Shown one piece after another: positions 1-8,732 of a stretch of DNA of 55,406 nt. The stretch comes from Arthrobacter sp. ISL-48 (GTDB lineage Bacteria; Actinomycetota; Actinomycetes; Actinomycetales; Micrococcaceae): NCBI RefSeq assembly GCF_018613805.1, contig NZ_JAGGPL010000022.1, positions 110,504-165,909 of the forward strand, read 5' to 3'. Numbering within the stretch: the stretch's first letter is position 1; each line of letters begins with the position of its first letter. Made by a program: the position numbers and the translations under genes. The notes under the pieces are model-generated. The model saw nothing but the letters and a program-made list of their open reading frames with translations. It was not told where the DNA came from and made no database searches.

Positions 1-263
1 CGGCTGACGACAAGGCAAACGTGATCAACGCCGCCCTCAAGACCGCTGCCGGTGCCGAACTCAGTCCCGACGTGATCCAGCGGTCGCTGCAGAACATCGT
101 GTTCACGGTGGATCCGCTGGCGGGTACATACAAGAAGCTCCTGCAGGACGGCGTAACCGCCGGTACCACCAAGCAGGCCGACATCAACGGAATCTTCGAC
201 CTGACAGCCCTCAACGAAGTCACCGGGGACAAGACGTCAGCTGCCGGTCTGGGCAAGGAGTAG
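1..263 (+). CDS. ABC transporter substrate-binding protein, SsuA/TauA type (C-terminal part)
   Basis: Only the last 86 or so residues are present; the frame is open from base 3 and stops at 261-263, so the start lies before the window. The stretch IVFTVDPLAGTYKKLLQDG followed by an ADINGIFDL segment resembles the C-terminal lobe of lipoprotein binding proteins for sulfonates, nitrate or taurine (SsuA/TauA/NrtA group). These capture substrate outside the membrane for an ABC permease. The permease and ATPase are not in the window and would lie upstream, since the next gene is unrelated. Family call is by recognition of the C-terminal pattern; the substrate cannot be told. Confidence 0.65.
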   Translation, partial: ADDKANVINAALKTAAGAELSPDVIQRSLQNIVFTVDPLAGTYKKLLQDGVTAGTTKQADINGIFDLTALNEVTGDKTSAAGLGKE

Positions 264-389
264 CGCTCGACGAGCAGGTGCGAGAGCCCGATCATCCGCA
301 TAGGCAGTTTTCCTGGGAGAACGCTGGGCGTCGACGTCGACCGGCTCCAACTGTATTGTGTGATGCACAGCTGTCCAGGGGGAATCGCT

Positions 390-794
390 ATGACAAATGA
401 CCAGATCGTGCAATGGCAGTGCGATAAGTGTGGCGGGGATATTGCAGGTTCGCAAGGCTACCTTTCCGTTGACATGCCGGCCGTTAATCTGGCCGAACGC
501 GCGCGGCAGGAGCGGGAGATCCATCCGGACCCGTCCGGAGCGGGCGGACCCGGGCTCACCCCGGATACGACAGGGCAGCCCCAAAAGGTCCAGTGGCGGG
601 TGTACCACAGCGCCTGCGACCCGGACTCGGGCAGCATGAGTTACAGCATCGACGTGGCCGAGATAGCAGTTCCGTCCCGGGTACTCGCCTGGACGCTGCA
701 CTTCATGGACACCAAGGACTGGATCAGGCATACCGACTGGACGTCCTTCGTGCGCGCCAGAACAGGCGTGGACCTGCGCCAGGAACGGACCTAA
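390..794 (+). CDS. hypothetical protein with N-terminal CxxC
   Basis: This is a 134-residue protein I do not recognise. I start it at ATG 390 because a GGGGGAA purine run sits just upstream; an in-frame GTG at 360 is possible. Residues 9-13 contain a CDKCGG motif, so it may bind zinc near the N terminus. The middle is acidic and Pro/Gly rich, and the C terminus is Trp rich. It has no signal peptide or membrane segment. It ends 30 bases before the convergent glycosyltransferase gene. A -10-like TATTGT at 353-358 fits a promoter. The reading frame shows normal high GC at third positions, which supports it as a real gene. Confidence 0.6.
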   Translation: MTNDQIVQWQCDKCGGDIAGSQGYLSVDMPAVNLAERARQEREIHPDPSGAGGPGLTPDTTGQPQKVQWRVYHSACDPDSGSMSYSIDVAEIAVPSRVLAWTLHFMDTKDWIRHTDWTSFVRARTGVDLRQERT

Positions 795-824
795 CAGAAG
801 CGCGCTGCCATTGAGGCCGCCAGC

Positions 825-1760
825 TCAGAGAAGGCCTAGTTCCCGGACAGCCGCAAAAACGTCGTAGACCGAAACGGCCAGGAGTGCCGGATCGGGATCT
901 TGGGCAAAAGTGTCACCGCGGCGCAGTTCGGCGCGGGTCAGCACCAGGTGCGGGCCCGGCGGCGGCCCCCAGATTTCGGGTGGTGCGGGTCCGAAGAGGA
1001 CGACTGAGGGCGTGCCGTAGGCTGTGGCCAGGTGCGCTGCACCTGTATCCGCCGAGATGACGAGCCGTGCTGCGGCGATGGTTGCCGCAAATTCGCCGAG
1101 GCTCAGGTTTCCCGCCAGGACAGTTGTCTCGGGCAGCCCTGCACGACGGCACACGTCGAGGGCACGCTCACGTTCACTTGCCCCACCGGTGAAAATGACA
1201 TCGTGGCCTGACCCCGCAAGGTGCGCGGCGAGGGCGGCGAAACGTTCCACGGGCCAGAGCCGGCTCCCGTAGGCGGCGCCGACATGCAGCACAGTGGACG
1301 CCGGTGCGGGGCTGGCCATGGGAGGAACGCTGAGCCGGTAGTCCTGCGGATCCGCTTCGATTCCGTGCCATTCCAGGAGCCGCGCCCATCTTTCCCGCTC
1401 ATGCAGTTCTGGCCGCCAGCATGGCCCGTCACGGTACCGGCTGCGGTGGCCGATGGTCTGGCGGGCGCGCAGGGCCTCGATCCTGTCCTGGCTCTCCGGC
1501 CCACTGCCGTGGAGGTTCACGGCCACATCCACCAGGCCGGGCTTCACCGCCAACGGTTCGTCCAGCCCATGGGTAGGCAGCAGTTCATAACCTCCCACAA
1601 GGCTGAGTGCTTCCGTGAGCCACGCCTGCGCCGCGTATCGCAGCCTGTGCCCGGGGTAGGCGCGGCGGAGGGCGTGCAGCGCCGGTACCGCTACGAGCAG
1701 GTCACCGAGTTTGAGCGCCCGCAGCACCAGCAGTTCCGGTTTCCCGTCCTGGACGGTCAT
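825..1760 (-). CDS. glycosyltransferase family 9 (heptosyltransferase-like), second of pair
   Basis: A 311-residue GT-B fold enzyme of the ADP-heptose transferase family. Visible features are the N-terminal LRALKLGDLLVAVPALHAL motif with the family LGD, a GAAYGSRLWP motif near the middle and the nucleotide-sugar motif SADTGAAHLATAYG in the C-terminal half. The start at 1760 is chosen because its ATG overlaps the stop of the upstream paralogue as ATGA (1757-1760), which implies translational coupling; the frame is open further upstream but that region is inside the neighbour. In Gram-positive actinobacteria such enzymes cannot act on LPS, so a surface glycan or glycolipid acceptor is inferred. 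The exact donor is unknown. Confidence 0.85.
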   Translation of the reverse strand: MTVQDGKPELLVLRALKLGDLLVAVPALHALRRAYPGHRLRYAAQAWLTEALSLVGGYELLPTHGLDEPLAVKPGLVDVAVNLHGSGPESQDRIEALRARQTIGHRSRYRDGPCWRPELHERERWARLLEWHGIEADPQDYRLSVPPMASPAPASTVLHVGAAYGSRLWPVERFAALAAHLAGSGHDVIFTGGASERERALDVCRRAGLPETTVLAGNLSLGEFAATIAAARLVISADTGAAHLATAYGTPSVVLFGPAPPEIWGPPPGPHLVLTRAELRRGDTFAQDPDPALLAVSVYDVFAAVRELGLL

Positions 1761-2938
1761 TTCTTCCAATCCGCCTGCCTTCCCGCCCGAAGCTGGATGC
1801 CCTCCGGAAAGCGAGCAGTTGCTATCAGGCTGCGAACGTCCTCGTGGACTTCCCGCACGCCGACCTCGGCCACTAGTGAGTCGTCGTGGGAACACCGCGG
1901 CGCCGTCCAGCCAACCTGCGTGATGTCTATCCCGCACGTCGGGCAGGTGGCCACCCAGGACGCGTGCACACGGTGAAGGCTCCGGCCCAAAGCTCCCGCG
2001 CTGATGATGTTTCCGGCCCAGAAGATGCCGACGGTGGGAAGACCGAGGGCCTGGGCGAGATGCCGGGGACCGCTGTCGTTGCCAGCCACCACTGCACTGC
2101 GGGAAAGCAGTGCCACGAGGCCCGCCAAGTCCAGGTCCCCAGCCAGGGAGCGGATGGACCCAGGCCCTGCGAGATTTACAATCCGCTCGGCCAGCTGCTT
2201 TTCGCTCCTGTCACCAACCACCACCACCTGGCAGCCGTCCGTGGCACAGGCCAGCGCCAGTTCTGCAAACCGGTCCGTCGGCCAACGGCGGCGCGGATCG
2301 GTGGCGCCTGGATGCAGCACTACCAGCGGCTGGGCGTTTGTATCCCCGAGGCCGGGGGGCAATGCGGCGGAGTCTTCTGCCGGCGCCAGCCTCGCTTCCA
2401 GATCCACCGGGAACGCGCCCGCAAATCCTGCCACTTCCAACGCCCGCAGGGGCTCATGCTGATAGTAAAGATAAGGAACCGTCCGCTCCAGGCTGGCTGC
2501 ATCCGCCGTGCGCGTACCCACCGTGTGGCTGGCTCCGAGGCGCAGCAGGAACGGGTTCGAGTAGCGCCCTCCCCCGTGCAGCTGGACCGCCAGGTCGAAG
2601 CGTTGCTCCCGCATCTCGGCGAAAAAACGGTCCAGCTCATCCGGGTCCTCATCGCCCGGGCGCACCCCCTCGGAGAAGGGCAGGACCCGCACCTCGTCGA
2701 CAGGGCCTTTCGTCGCTTCAATGAGCGCCTTGTGCACAGGTGTCCCAAGCAAGGTGACTGTTGCCCCGGGGTACGCAGCCTTGAGGGCGGCCATGGCTGG
2801 GATGGCGAAAATCAGGTCTCCCAGGCCGCCGCCGCGCAGGACAACAATCCGGGAGACGCCGTCGAACTTTTCAAGGACGGGGCCGACGCCGGTGCCGACG
2901 CGGCCTGAACCGCCGAATTCTGCTGTCAACTGCTCCAC
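1757..2938 (-). CDS. glycosyltransferase family 9 (heptosyltransferase-like), first of pair
   Basis: A 393-residue paralogue of the next gene, with the family motifs GGGLGDLIFAIPAM near residues 36-49, HPGATDPRRRWP in the middle and GNDSGPRHLAQALG in the C-terminal nucleotide-binding half. A Cys-containing segment (ATCPTCGID) near residue 330 is absent from the downstream copy. It probably transfers a sugar from a nucleotide donor to a surface glycan. It is followed without a gap by the second GT9 gene, and a 129-base gap separates it from the upstream PfkB kinase on the same strand, so all four genes from 4854 to 825 could be one transcription unit. ATG 2938 is the natural start. Confidence 0.85.
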   Translation of the reverse strand: MEQLTAEFGGSGRVGTGVGPVLEKFDGVSRIVVLRGGGLGDLIFAIPAMAALKAAYPGATVTLLGTPVHKALIEATKGPVDEVRVLPFSEGVRPGDEDPDELDRFFAEMREQRFDLAVQLHGGGRYSNPFLLRLGASHTVGTRTADAASLERTVPYLYYQHEPLRALEVAGFAGAFPVDLEARLAPAEDSAALPPGLGDTNAQPLVVLHPGATDPRRRWPTDRFAELALACATDGCQVVVVGDRSEKQLAERIVNLAGPGSIRSLAGDLDLAGLVALLSRSAVVAGNDSGPRHLAQALGLPTVGIFWAGNIISAGALGRSLHRVHASWVATCPTCGIDITQVGWTAPRCSHDDSLVAEVGVREVHEDVRSLIATARFPEGIQLRAGRQADWKK

Positions 2939-3067
2939 TGAGCCTCCCTTCGGATCAGGCGGCCACTACACCTTGTTCCTTTGGCCGCCGGGCCCCTGCT
3001 TGTGCAGCCACAATACGGCGATCCGGCGGAAGGTGCGAGAGAACACCCCCAGGACCGTGCCGCAGGA

Positions 3068-4012
3068 TCATTGGCCAGGTACAGCATTCAGTTCTGCGCG
3101 TGTGGGCGGGTTTGCGCCCGGTCGGGAAACGGTGACGGCGGCGGCCCGGGACGCGTGGACCAGGAGTTCCACCAGTCCCTCCGCCGAAAGCTCGCGGAGG
3201 TCCTTGCGGTTCTGGGCACCATCCAGGCCGCGGTCCACAACCCCGGAGAGCAGTGCGGCCATAAAGGAATCGCCCGCCCCCACCGTGTCCGCCACGTCCA
3301 CGCGGGTAGCTACGCACTCGGCCTCGCCGGCGGCGGTAATGCCCCATGGACCGGACGCCCCGCGCGTGACCACCACCATGGCTGGCCCCTCAGATCCTCC
3401 CAGTTTCAGCCAGCGGCGGGCCGCATCCAGCGCGTCCTCCCCAGGGTAAAGCCACTCGAGGTCCTCATCGGAGGCCTTGACCACATCCGCCAGGGTGACG
3501 AACTTCTCCGCCTGCCGCCGCGCATAGTCCACATCCGTAATGATGCTGGGACGGCAGTTGGGGTCAAAGCTGATCGTCGCCGAGGGGTGGGCCTGCTCGA
3601 CGGCGGCCAGCACGTCAGCGGCACCGGGCGCCAGCATTGTGGCGATGGAACCGGTGTGCAGCAGGGTGGTTCCCTGCAGCATAAAGGCCAGGCGGTCCGC
3701 CAAGCCGGGAAGCTCCCAGGCGAGGTCGAACGTGTAGGTCGCGGCGCCGTCGTCGTCGATCAGGGCGGTGGCAACGCTGGTGGGAAGACCGTCCGGGCCC
3801 AGCGGAAGCATCACGGAACTGGAACGGAGATGTGCCGCAAGGGCGTCCCCATAGGCGTCGCGGCCGTAACGGCCGATGAACTGTACCGGATGGTCAAGGC
3901 GGGCCAGGCCCACGGCGACGTTCAGGGGACTACCCCCCACATGGGCTTCAATTCCTGAGGCCCGCTGGACAACGTCAACCAGGCCCTCGCCGATAACGGT
4001 AAGCATGCTCAT
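3068..4012 (-). CDS. PfkB-family carbohydrate kinase (fructokinase-like)
   Basis: A 314-residue ribokinase-family enzyme that phosphorylates a sugar with ATP in the cytoplasm. The N terminus MLTVIGEGLVDVV and the C-terminal signature DTVGAGDSFMAALLSG, which holds the anion hole and catalytic Asp, are both intact. A GGSPLNVAVGLARL segment near residue 40 is the usual substrate-lid glycine pattern. I start at ATG 4012 because it overlaps the stop of the upstream hydrolase as ATGA (4009-4012); a second Met two codons later is equally good. The substrate is not determined by the sequence; fructose is the commonest in this subgroup. The pairing with a hydrolase and two GT9 genes is unexplained. 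Confidence 0.88.
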   Translation of the reverse strand: MSMLTVIGEGLVDVVQRASGIEAHVGGSPLNVAVGLARLDHPVQFIGRYGRDAYGDALAAHLRSSSVMLPLGPDGLPTSVATALIDDDGAATYTFDLAWELPGLADRLAFMLQGTTLLHTGSIATMLAPGAADVLAAVEQAHPSATISFDPNCRPSIITDVDYARRQAEKFVTLADVVKASDEDLEWLYPGEDALDAARRWLKLGGSEGPAMVVVTRGASGPWGITAAGEAECVATRVDVADTVGAGDSFMAALLSGVVDRGLDGAQNRKDLRELSAEGLVELLVHASRAAAVTVSRPGANPPTRAELNAVPGQ

Positions 4013-4854
4013 ACTCTGCCAGAGAAGCGGGCCCCGGACATCCGTGTTGGTTGGCCCAGGAGCCCCTGAACCAGCTCGCGGCACTTCTTGTACGCGGCGG
4101 ATCTGGGATCGATGAGCGCGTAGTGGTCGCCCGGCACCTTAGTCAATTGCGGCGGCGACTGGGCCCTCCGTCCGGCAGCCACATAGGCCTCCGACTGGCT
4201 CAGTGGAACGTCCCCGTCCCCCATGGCATGGACCGCGTGGACGGGAAGGTCGAGTGGGAGGGCGGACATGGGGTCCGCGTACTTGTGTCGCAGCGGATAT
4301 TTCGACGATGATCCGCCCAGCAGGTTGCTCACGGCACCGCTGCTGAGGTCCTGCTTCTCCGCGGCGGCAAGGTTGAGCAGACCCGACTGGCTCACGACCC
4401 CGGTCAGGAGGACAGCATCGGCCCCGGTATTCCGCGCGATCTGGCGGTCCGCGTCCGCCAGGCCCAGCTGCGAAAGCTTGCTCCTGCCGGCGGCCCAGGT
4501 AGCCAAATGCCCACCGGCTGAATGCCCCAGTGCCACCACAGAGCCCAGTTCGAGGCCATGGGCGCCGGCGATGTCCCTGAGCTTGTCAATTCCCGCCAGC
4601 ACATCTTCAAAGGTATGTGGCCAGCCGCCGCCGTTGCCCGCGCGGCGGTACTCCAGGTTCCATGCGGCCATCCCGTGCGCGGCAAGGTCCCTGGCAAGTG
4701 GCTCGCCCAGCTCTGCGCCGTACTGCGAGCGCCAATAGCCTCCGTGGATCACCACTACCACGCCGCGGTGTGCCTCGCCTTCCCGCAGCTCGGGCAGGAA
4801 CAGCTCACCCCACTGGCTGGAATCCCCGCCATACTGATACTTGTGCCGCTTCAC
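4009..4854 (-). CDS. alpha/beta hydrolase (kynurenine-formamidase/esterase type)
   Basis: A 281-residue cytoplasmic serine hydrolase. The oxyanion-hole motif HGGYW is at residues 37-41 and the nucleophile elbow GHSAGG at 110-115 (Ser112). A GDGDVPL segment and DHYALID near the C terminus can supply the acid and His. The HGGYW form is typical of the prolyl-oligopeptidase-like group that includes kynurenine formamidase, but no other tryptophan-catabolism gene is nearby, so the substrate is open. The gene heads a same-strand group and its stop overlaps the start of the PfkB kinase by four bases. The start is ATG 4854; there is no signal peptide. Confidence 0.85.
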   Translation of the reverse strand: MKRHKYQYGGDSSQWGELFLPELREGEAHRGVVVVIHGGYWRSQYGAELGEPLARDLAAHGMAAWNLEYRRAGNGGGWPHTFEDVLAGIDKLRDIAGAHGLELGSVVALGHSAGGHLATWAAGRSKLSQLGLADADRQIARNTGADAVLLTGVVSQSGLLNLAAAEKQDLSSGAVSNLLGGSSSKYPLRHKYADPMSALPLDLPVHAVHAMGDGDVPLSQSEAYVAAGRRAQSPPQLTKVPGDHYALIDPRSAAYKKCRELVQGLLGQPTRMSGARFSGRV

Positions 4855-5150
4855 TGCATCCTCCTTGAGGCACCTGCCGCTGTGGCGCCGCTGCCGGCCA
4901 CTGTCCGGGACAATGCCCGACGCCGAACGTCCAGCCCTGCCCCGAGCCTACAGGGAGGTGCCGGTGACGCCTTCACCCCCGGCTACATATCCGGGCTGCT
5001 GACTGGCCTCACCGTGAAACCATCCGCGGCCAACTCTCCCGCCCGCCCCCGTGAACACCATGAAGGGCCACTGAACCCCTCCTGGCCAGGCGTACATTAC
5101 TGTTCGATTGGAACTACTTCTCCGAGAACCTAACAGAACCAGGAATGTGC
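4855..5150. other. divergent intergenic region, no gene seen
   Basis: This 296-base gap lies between the divergently transcribed hydrolase and deacetylase genes and must hold promoters for both. The only frames here are shadows with no ribosome-binding site and no recognisable product. I see no clear hairpin or operator. Confidence 0.5.
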
Positions 5151-6011
5151 ATGTGCCAAGGGCCCGCCACCCTCAATCCCGCCGCCGTCAGCCGGCGCAT
5201 CGCTCTTTCGGCACTGACGGCATCACTGCTGGCGGGGCTGGGCGCCTGCTCCGACGGCACATCGGATCCCGGGCCTGCCGGGACCACACCCGACCCGGCT
5301 GCCACGGATTCAACTCCGGCGGCGCTGGCGGATGCAGGGGCCCCTACCACGCCGCCGGCTCCGGCTGCCACGAAGCGAATCCGGAAGAGCTTCATCCCGG
5401 ACGTTGGCCTTCCGCCCGTGGTCAATGGGCTCGCACCGGTGGTCACCCGGATCCTGACCAAGCACCCGGTAGTCTTTCTCACCATTGATGACGGTGACAC
5501 CAAGAATCCGGAGATGGCCGCCCTCATGTCCCAATATGACTACCCTGTGACGATTTTCCTGGCGCAGACTTTCGTCAAGGACAACCCGGCTTTCTTCAAG
5601 CAGTTCCAGGCGCAGGGAAGCCTGATCGAAAACCACACCATCAGCCACAACATCAACATGGTGCAAAAGCTGGGCTACGCGCAGCAGCTCGCCGAAATTA
5701 ACGGCATGCAGGACTTCGCCAGGGACCACTATGGGAGGTTGCCCGCCCTGTTCCGTCCGCCGGGTGGCGCCTACTCCAACGTGATGAGAAAAGCGGTGGC
5801 CGACGCCGGCCTGAAGGCCATCATCACGTGGGAGGCGAAGGCCAACGCCGGGAAGATGGACTATCAGTACGGCAATGCGCTGCGCCCTGGCGACATTGTC
5901 CTGATGCACTTCCGCCCTGAATTCGCAGCCGACCTGGCGGCCTTCCGCCAGGCCCAGTTGGCGGCTGGCCTGGAAGTGGTGCTGCTCGAGGACTTCCTCG
6001 GCGTCAGGTAG
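5151..6011 (+). CDS. polysaccharide deacetylase (NodB domain) lipoprotein
   Basis: A secreted, lipid-anchored carbohydrate esterase family 4 protein of 286 residues. The signal peptide ends in the lipobox LGAC after an RR start, and a Pro/Ala/Thr-rich linker follows to about residue 80. The NodB motifs are present in order: LTIDDGD (catalytic base and metal Asp), ENHTISHN (metal His pair), RPPGGAYS and the LMHF barrel motif. It should remove N-acetyl groups from peptidoglycan or another glycan outside the cell. ATG 5151 is preferred because AGGA at 5141-5144 is six bases upstream; an in-frame ATG at 5145 lies too close to that site. Confidence 0.88.
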   Translation: MCQGPATLNPAAVSRRIALSALTASLLAGLGACSDGTSDPGPAGTTPDPAATDSTPAALADAGAPTTPPAPAATKRIRKSFIPDVGLPPVVNGLAPVVTRILTKHPVVFLTIDDGDTKNPEMAALMSQYDYPVTIFLAQTFVKDNPAFFKQFQAQGSLIENHTISHNINMVQKLGYAQQLAEINGMQDFARDHYGRLPALFRPPGGAYSNVMRKAVADAGLKAIITWEAKANAGKMDYQYGNALRPGDIVLMHFRPEFAADLAAFRQAQLAAGLEVVLLEDFLGVR

Positions 6012-6026
6012 GCGCCGGCTGGCGTC

Positions 6027-6069
6027 GGGCCCCCACCGTAAGGTCGGACCTCCACCGTAAGCTGGGACC
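6027..6069 (+). promoter_or_regulatory. leaderless promoter with 19-bp direct repeat
   Basis: Two 19-base imperfect copies run head to tail at 6027-6045 and 6046-6064, each containing CCACCGTAAG. The second gives a -10-like TAAGCT at 6058-6063 ending six bases before ATG 6070, the spacing expected if transcription begins at the A of the start codon. No Shine-Dalgarno sequence is present upstream of that ATG. The first copy gives TAAGGT at 6039-6044. Leaderless mRNAs are common in actinobacteria; the role of the duplication is inferred. Confidence 0.5.
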
Positions 6070-7176
6070 ATGCCGAGTAACTGGGACAGCCTGGATGTCA
6101 GCCTCCGGGATTCCGTGCAGGAGAACGTGGAGCTCTACGAGCGGGTCCGGCCTGCCCTGAAGCTGGTCACCAAGGACGTTCTCCATATCCTCCGCGACAT
6201 GCTCAAGGACACCGAGGTCACTCCGCTGTTTGTCACCGGCCGCACCAAGTCAGTGGAGTCGTTCCGCGAAAAGATCTCCCGCATCGAGGAGCCGCTGGAG
6301 CCTGGCGGGCCCCCGGCGCTGAAGTTTCCTGACCCGTTCCGCACACTCAATGACATGGTGGGCGTCCGCGTCATCACCAAGCTGCCCGCCGAGAACGCGT
6401 CGGTGGCCAACCTCATCAAGCGCCAGCGCCAGGTCTTCGACTGCCGCGGGGACCGGGAGAAGGACATCGGTTCCATTGAGTCCGGCACCTATGGCTACTC
6501 CAGCCGCCACCTCATTCTGCGGACCATCCAGAACGAGGCCGTCAAGGAGTACCAGCAGGTCTTCAATCCGGACGTCCAGCCCAACGGCAGCTACTTCTTC
6601 GAATGCCAAATCCGCACCGTGTTCGCACACGCGTGGAGCGAGATCGAGCATGACATCCGGTTCAAGGCCGAGGACCCCCGCGCCTGGACACCGCACTTCG
6701 ACCGGCAGTTCACCGCCACCGCCGCCATGCTGGAAACCGTGGAGAGCGCCTTCGCGGACCTGCACGAGCGCTACGAGGAAGTCCGCAGCTACTGGGATAT
6801 GCAGGGTGAGGGCGCTGCCCAGCTCACGCCCAACAGGATCCGCGATGTCTGGCGTACGCTGCTTCCGCACGTGGACCGTAAAGTGGATGATGATTGGGGC
6901 TGGGCCGCAGAACTCATGGCGGCGCACGGCCTCAACCAGACCGTCCAGCTGGCCGGCCTGCTCAGCGCCAACCGGATCACTGAGGTCCGGAAGGCGCTGG
7001 ATCACCGCTACTCCCCCGGCCCGGACCGCCTGCTGGATGATCTCCTGCTGTGGCAGTACGGCCCCAAACACATCGACCTCACAGCCGAGGCGCCCGACGC
7101 CGTTCCGCACCCGCGGCGCGACAGCCTCCTGCGGCGGCTGAAACAAATCGAGCGTTACCGCCAGACCAAGAAATAG
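6070..7176 (+). CDS. GTP pyrophosphokinase, RelA/SpoT-domain (p)ppGpp synthetase
   Basis: A 368-residue single-synthetase protein without the HD hydrolase or ACT/TGS regions of full-length Rel. Synthetase motifs are visible: a GRTKSVESFREKI segment near residue 60, LNDMVGVRVITKL near residue 96, GYSSRHLIL near residue 140 and ECQIRTVFAHAWSEIEHD near residue 180. The C-terminal 150 residues are an extra helical region of unknown role, making it longer than most small alarmone synthetases (about 210-260). It should transfer pyrophosphate from ATP to GTP or GDP under stress. It likely has its own leaderless promoter, and the SulP gene follows five bases after its stop. Confidence 0.85.
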   Translation: MPSNWDSLDVSLRDSVQENVELYERVRPALKLVTKDVLHILRDMLKDTEVTPLFVTGRTKSVESFREKISRIEEPLEPGGPPALKFPDPFRTLNDMVGVRVITKLPAENASVANLIKRQRQVFDCRGDREKDIGSIESGTYGYSSRHLILRTIQNEAVKEYQQVFNPDVQPNGSYFFECQIRTVFAHAWSEIEHDIRFKAEDPRAWTPHFDRQFTATAAMLETVESAFADLHERYEEVRSYWDMQGEGAAQLTPNRIRDVWRTLLPHVDRKVDDDWGWAAELMAAHGLNQTVQLAGLLSANRITEVRKALDHRYSPGPDRLLDDLLLWQYGPKHIDLTAEAPDAVPHPRRDSLLRRLKQIERYRQTKK

Positions 7177-7181
7177 GATCC

Positions 7182-8684
7182 ATGCAGCCCTTGCAGCTCC
7201 AGTCCGTCCGGGCCACCCTCCGCTCACCACGCCGGCTCAAGACCGAGGTCCTTGCAGGACTGGTGGTGGCGCTGGCGCTGATTCCGGAGGCCATCGCCTT
7301 CTCGGTGATCGCGGGAGTGGATCCCCGGATCGGCCTGTTCGCCTCCTTCACGATGGCCGTCACGATCTCCTTCGTGGGCGGCAGGCCCGCCATGATCTCC
7401 GCCGCAACGGGCGCTGTGGCGCTGGTGATTGCTCCTCTGATGCGCAGTCACGGACTGGACTACCTCATCGCTGCAGTGATCCTGGCCGGGGTGTTCCAGA
7501 TCCTGCTGGCCGTCCTGGGTGTCACCAGGCTGATGCGCTTCATCCCTCGCTCGGTGATGGTTGGCTTCGTCAATGCCCTGGCCATCCTGGTGTTCCTGGC
7601 ACAGCTGCCTGAGCTGATCGGTGTCCCGTGGATGGTATATCCGCTGGTGGCCGTGGGCCTAGTCATTGTGGTGGGGCTGCCAAGAATCACGACGGCGGTT
7701 CCCGCACCGCTGGTGGCCATTGTGGTGCTCACCCTGTTTGCTGTCCTGGCAGGGGTGGACGTGCCGACAGTACAGGACAAGGGCCAACTGCCGGAGAGCC
7801 TGCCCACCCTGTTCTTCCCGAACGTCCCGCTGACCTGGGATACCTTCCAGGTCCTGGCACCTTTCTCGCTGTCCATGGCTCTGGTGGGGCTGCTGGAATC
7901 ACTGTTGACAGCCAAGCTGGTGGACGACATCACGGACACGCGCTCCAACAAGACTCGTGAATCCTGGGGCCAGGGTGTGGCCAACATCGTCACCGGCTTC
8001 TTCGGCGGCATGGGCGGCTGCGCCGTGATCGGCCAGACGATGATCAACGTCAAGGGTTCAGGCGCGCGGAGCCGAGTATCCACCTTCCTGGCCGGCGTCT
8101 TCCTCCTGGTGCTGGTGGTGGTACTGGGCGATGTCGTGGGCCTCATCCCGATGGCCGCCCTGGTGGCAGTGATGATCTTCGTCTCCGCCATCACTTTCGA
8201 CTGGCATTCCATTGCCCCTCGGACTCTGAGGCGGATGCCCAGGTCCGAAACCGCCGTCATGCTCATCACCGTGGGGGTAGTGGTGGCCAGCCACAACCTG
8301 GCCATCGGCGTGGGCGCGGGAGTCCTGGCGGCGATGGCCATGTTCGCGCGCCGGGTGGCCCACTTTGTCACTGTGGAGCGCACCGTGGTGCAGCTGAACG
8401 GCGAGAACGTGGCCACCTACACCGTGGACGGCGAGCTCTTCTTCGCCTCCTCCAACGACCTCTACACGCAGTTCGAATACGCCCTGGACGCGGAACCGGA
8501 CATCAGCCGGGTGGTGGTGGACCTGCACGCCTCGCACCTGTGGGACGCCTCCACTGTCGCCGTGCTGGATGCCGTCACGGAAAAGTACCGGCGGCACGGA
8601 CGGGCAGTTGAGCTGATCGGGCTGAACTCGGCCAGCATCCAGATGCGCGACCGCCTTGCGGGCAAGCTCAACGCCGGCCACTAG
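7182..8684 (+). CDS. SulP-family anion transporter with STAS domain
   Basis: A 500-residue inner-membrane transporter. The N-terminal signature AGLVVALALIPEAIAFSVIAG, split over residues 22-42, and the many hydrophobic segments to about residue 415 fit the SLC26/SulP fold of 14 helices. The C-terminal part from about residue 430 (VATYTVDGELFFASSND and the VVVDLHASHLWD strand) is a STAS domain. The family moves sulfate, bicarbonate or other anions, often with Na+ or H+; the substrate is not resolved here. I start at ATG 7182 just after GGAT and five bases from the upstream stop, since the longer frame overlaps the synthetase gene. Confidence 0.88.
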   Translation: MQPLQLQSVRATLRSPRRLKTEVLAGLVVALALIPEAIAFSVIAGVDPRIGLFASFTMAVTISFVGGRPAMISAATGAVALVIAPLMRSHGLDYLIAAVILAGVFQILLAVLGVTRLMRFIPRSVMVGFVNALAILVFLAQLPELIGVPWMVYPLVAVGLVIVVGLPRITTAVPAPLVAIVVLTLFAVLAGVDVPTVQDKGQLPESLPTLFFPNVPLTWDTFQVLAPFSLSMALVGLLESLLTAKLVDDITDTRSNKTRESWGQGVANIVTGFFGGMGGCAVIGQTMINVKGSGARSRVSTFLAGVFLLVLVVVLGDVVGLIPMAALVAVMIFVSAITFDWHSIAPRTLRRMPRSETAVMLITVGVVVASHNLAIGVGAGVLAAMAMFARRVAHFVTVERTVVQLNGENVATYTVDGELFFASSNDLYTQFEYALDAEPDISRVVVDLHASHLWDASTVAVLDAVTEKYRRHGRAVELIGLNSASIQMRDRLAGKLNAGH

Positions 8685-8732
8685 AGCCGCCGCCAGGTTC
8701 CGAGCACGCCTCAAGGCGCTAGCCGCAAGGCA

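Noticed and set aside
6250..7230. A 326-codon minus-strand frame
   Set aside because: Antisense to the RelA/SpoT-type synthetase with intact motifs; no ribosome site or recognisable product.
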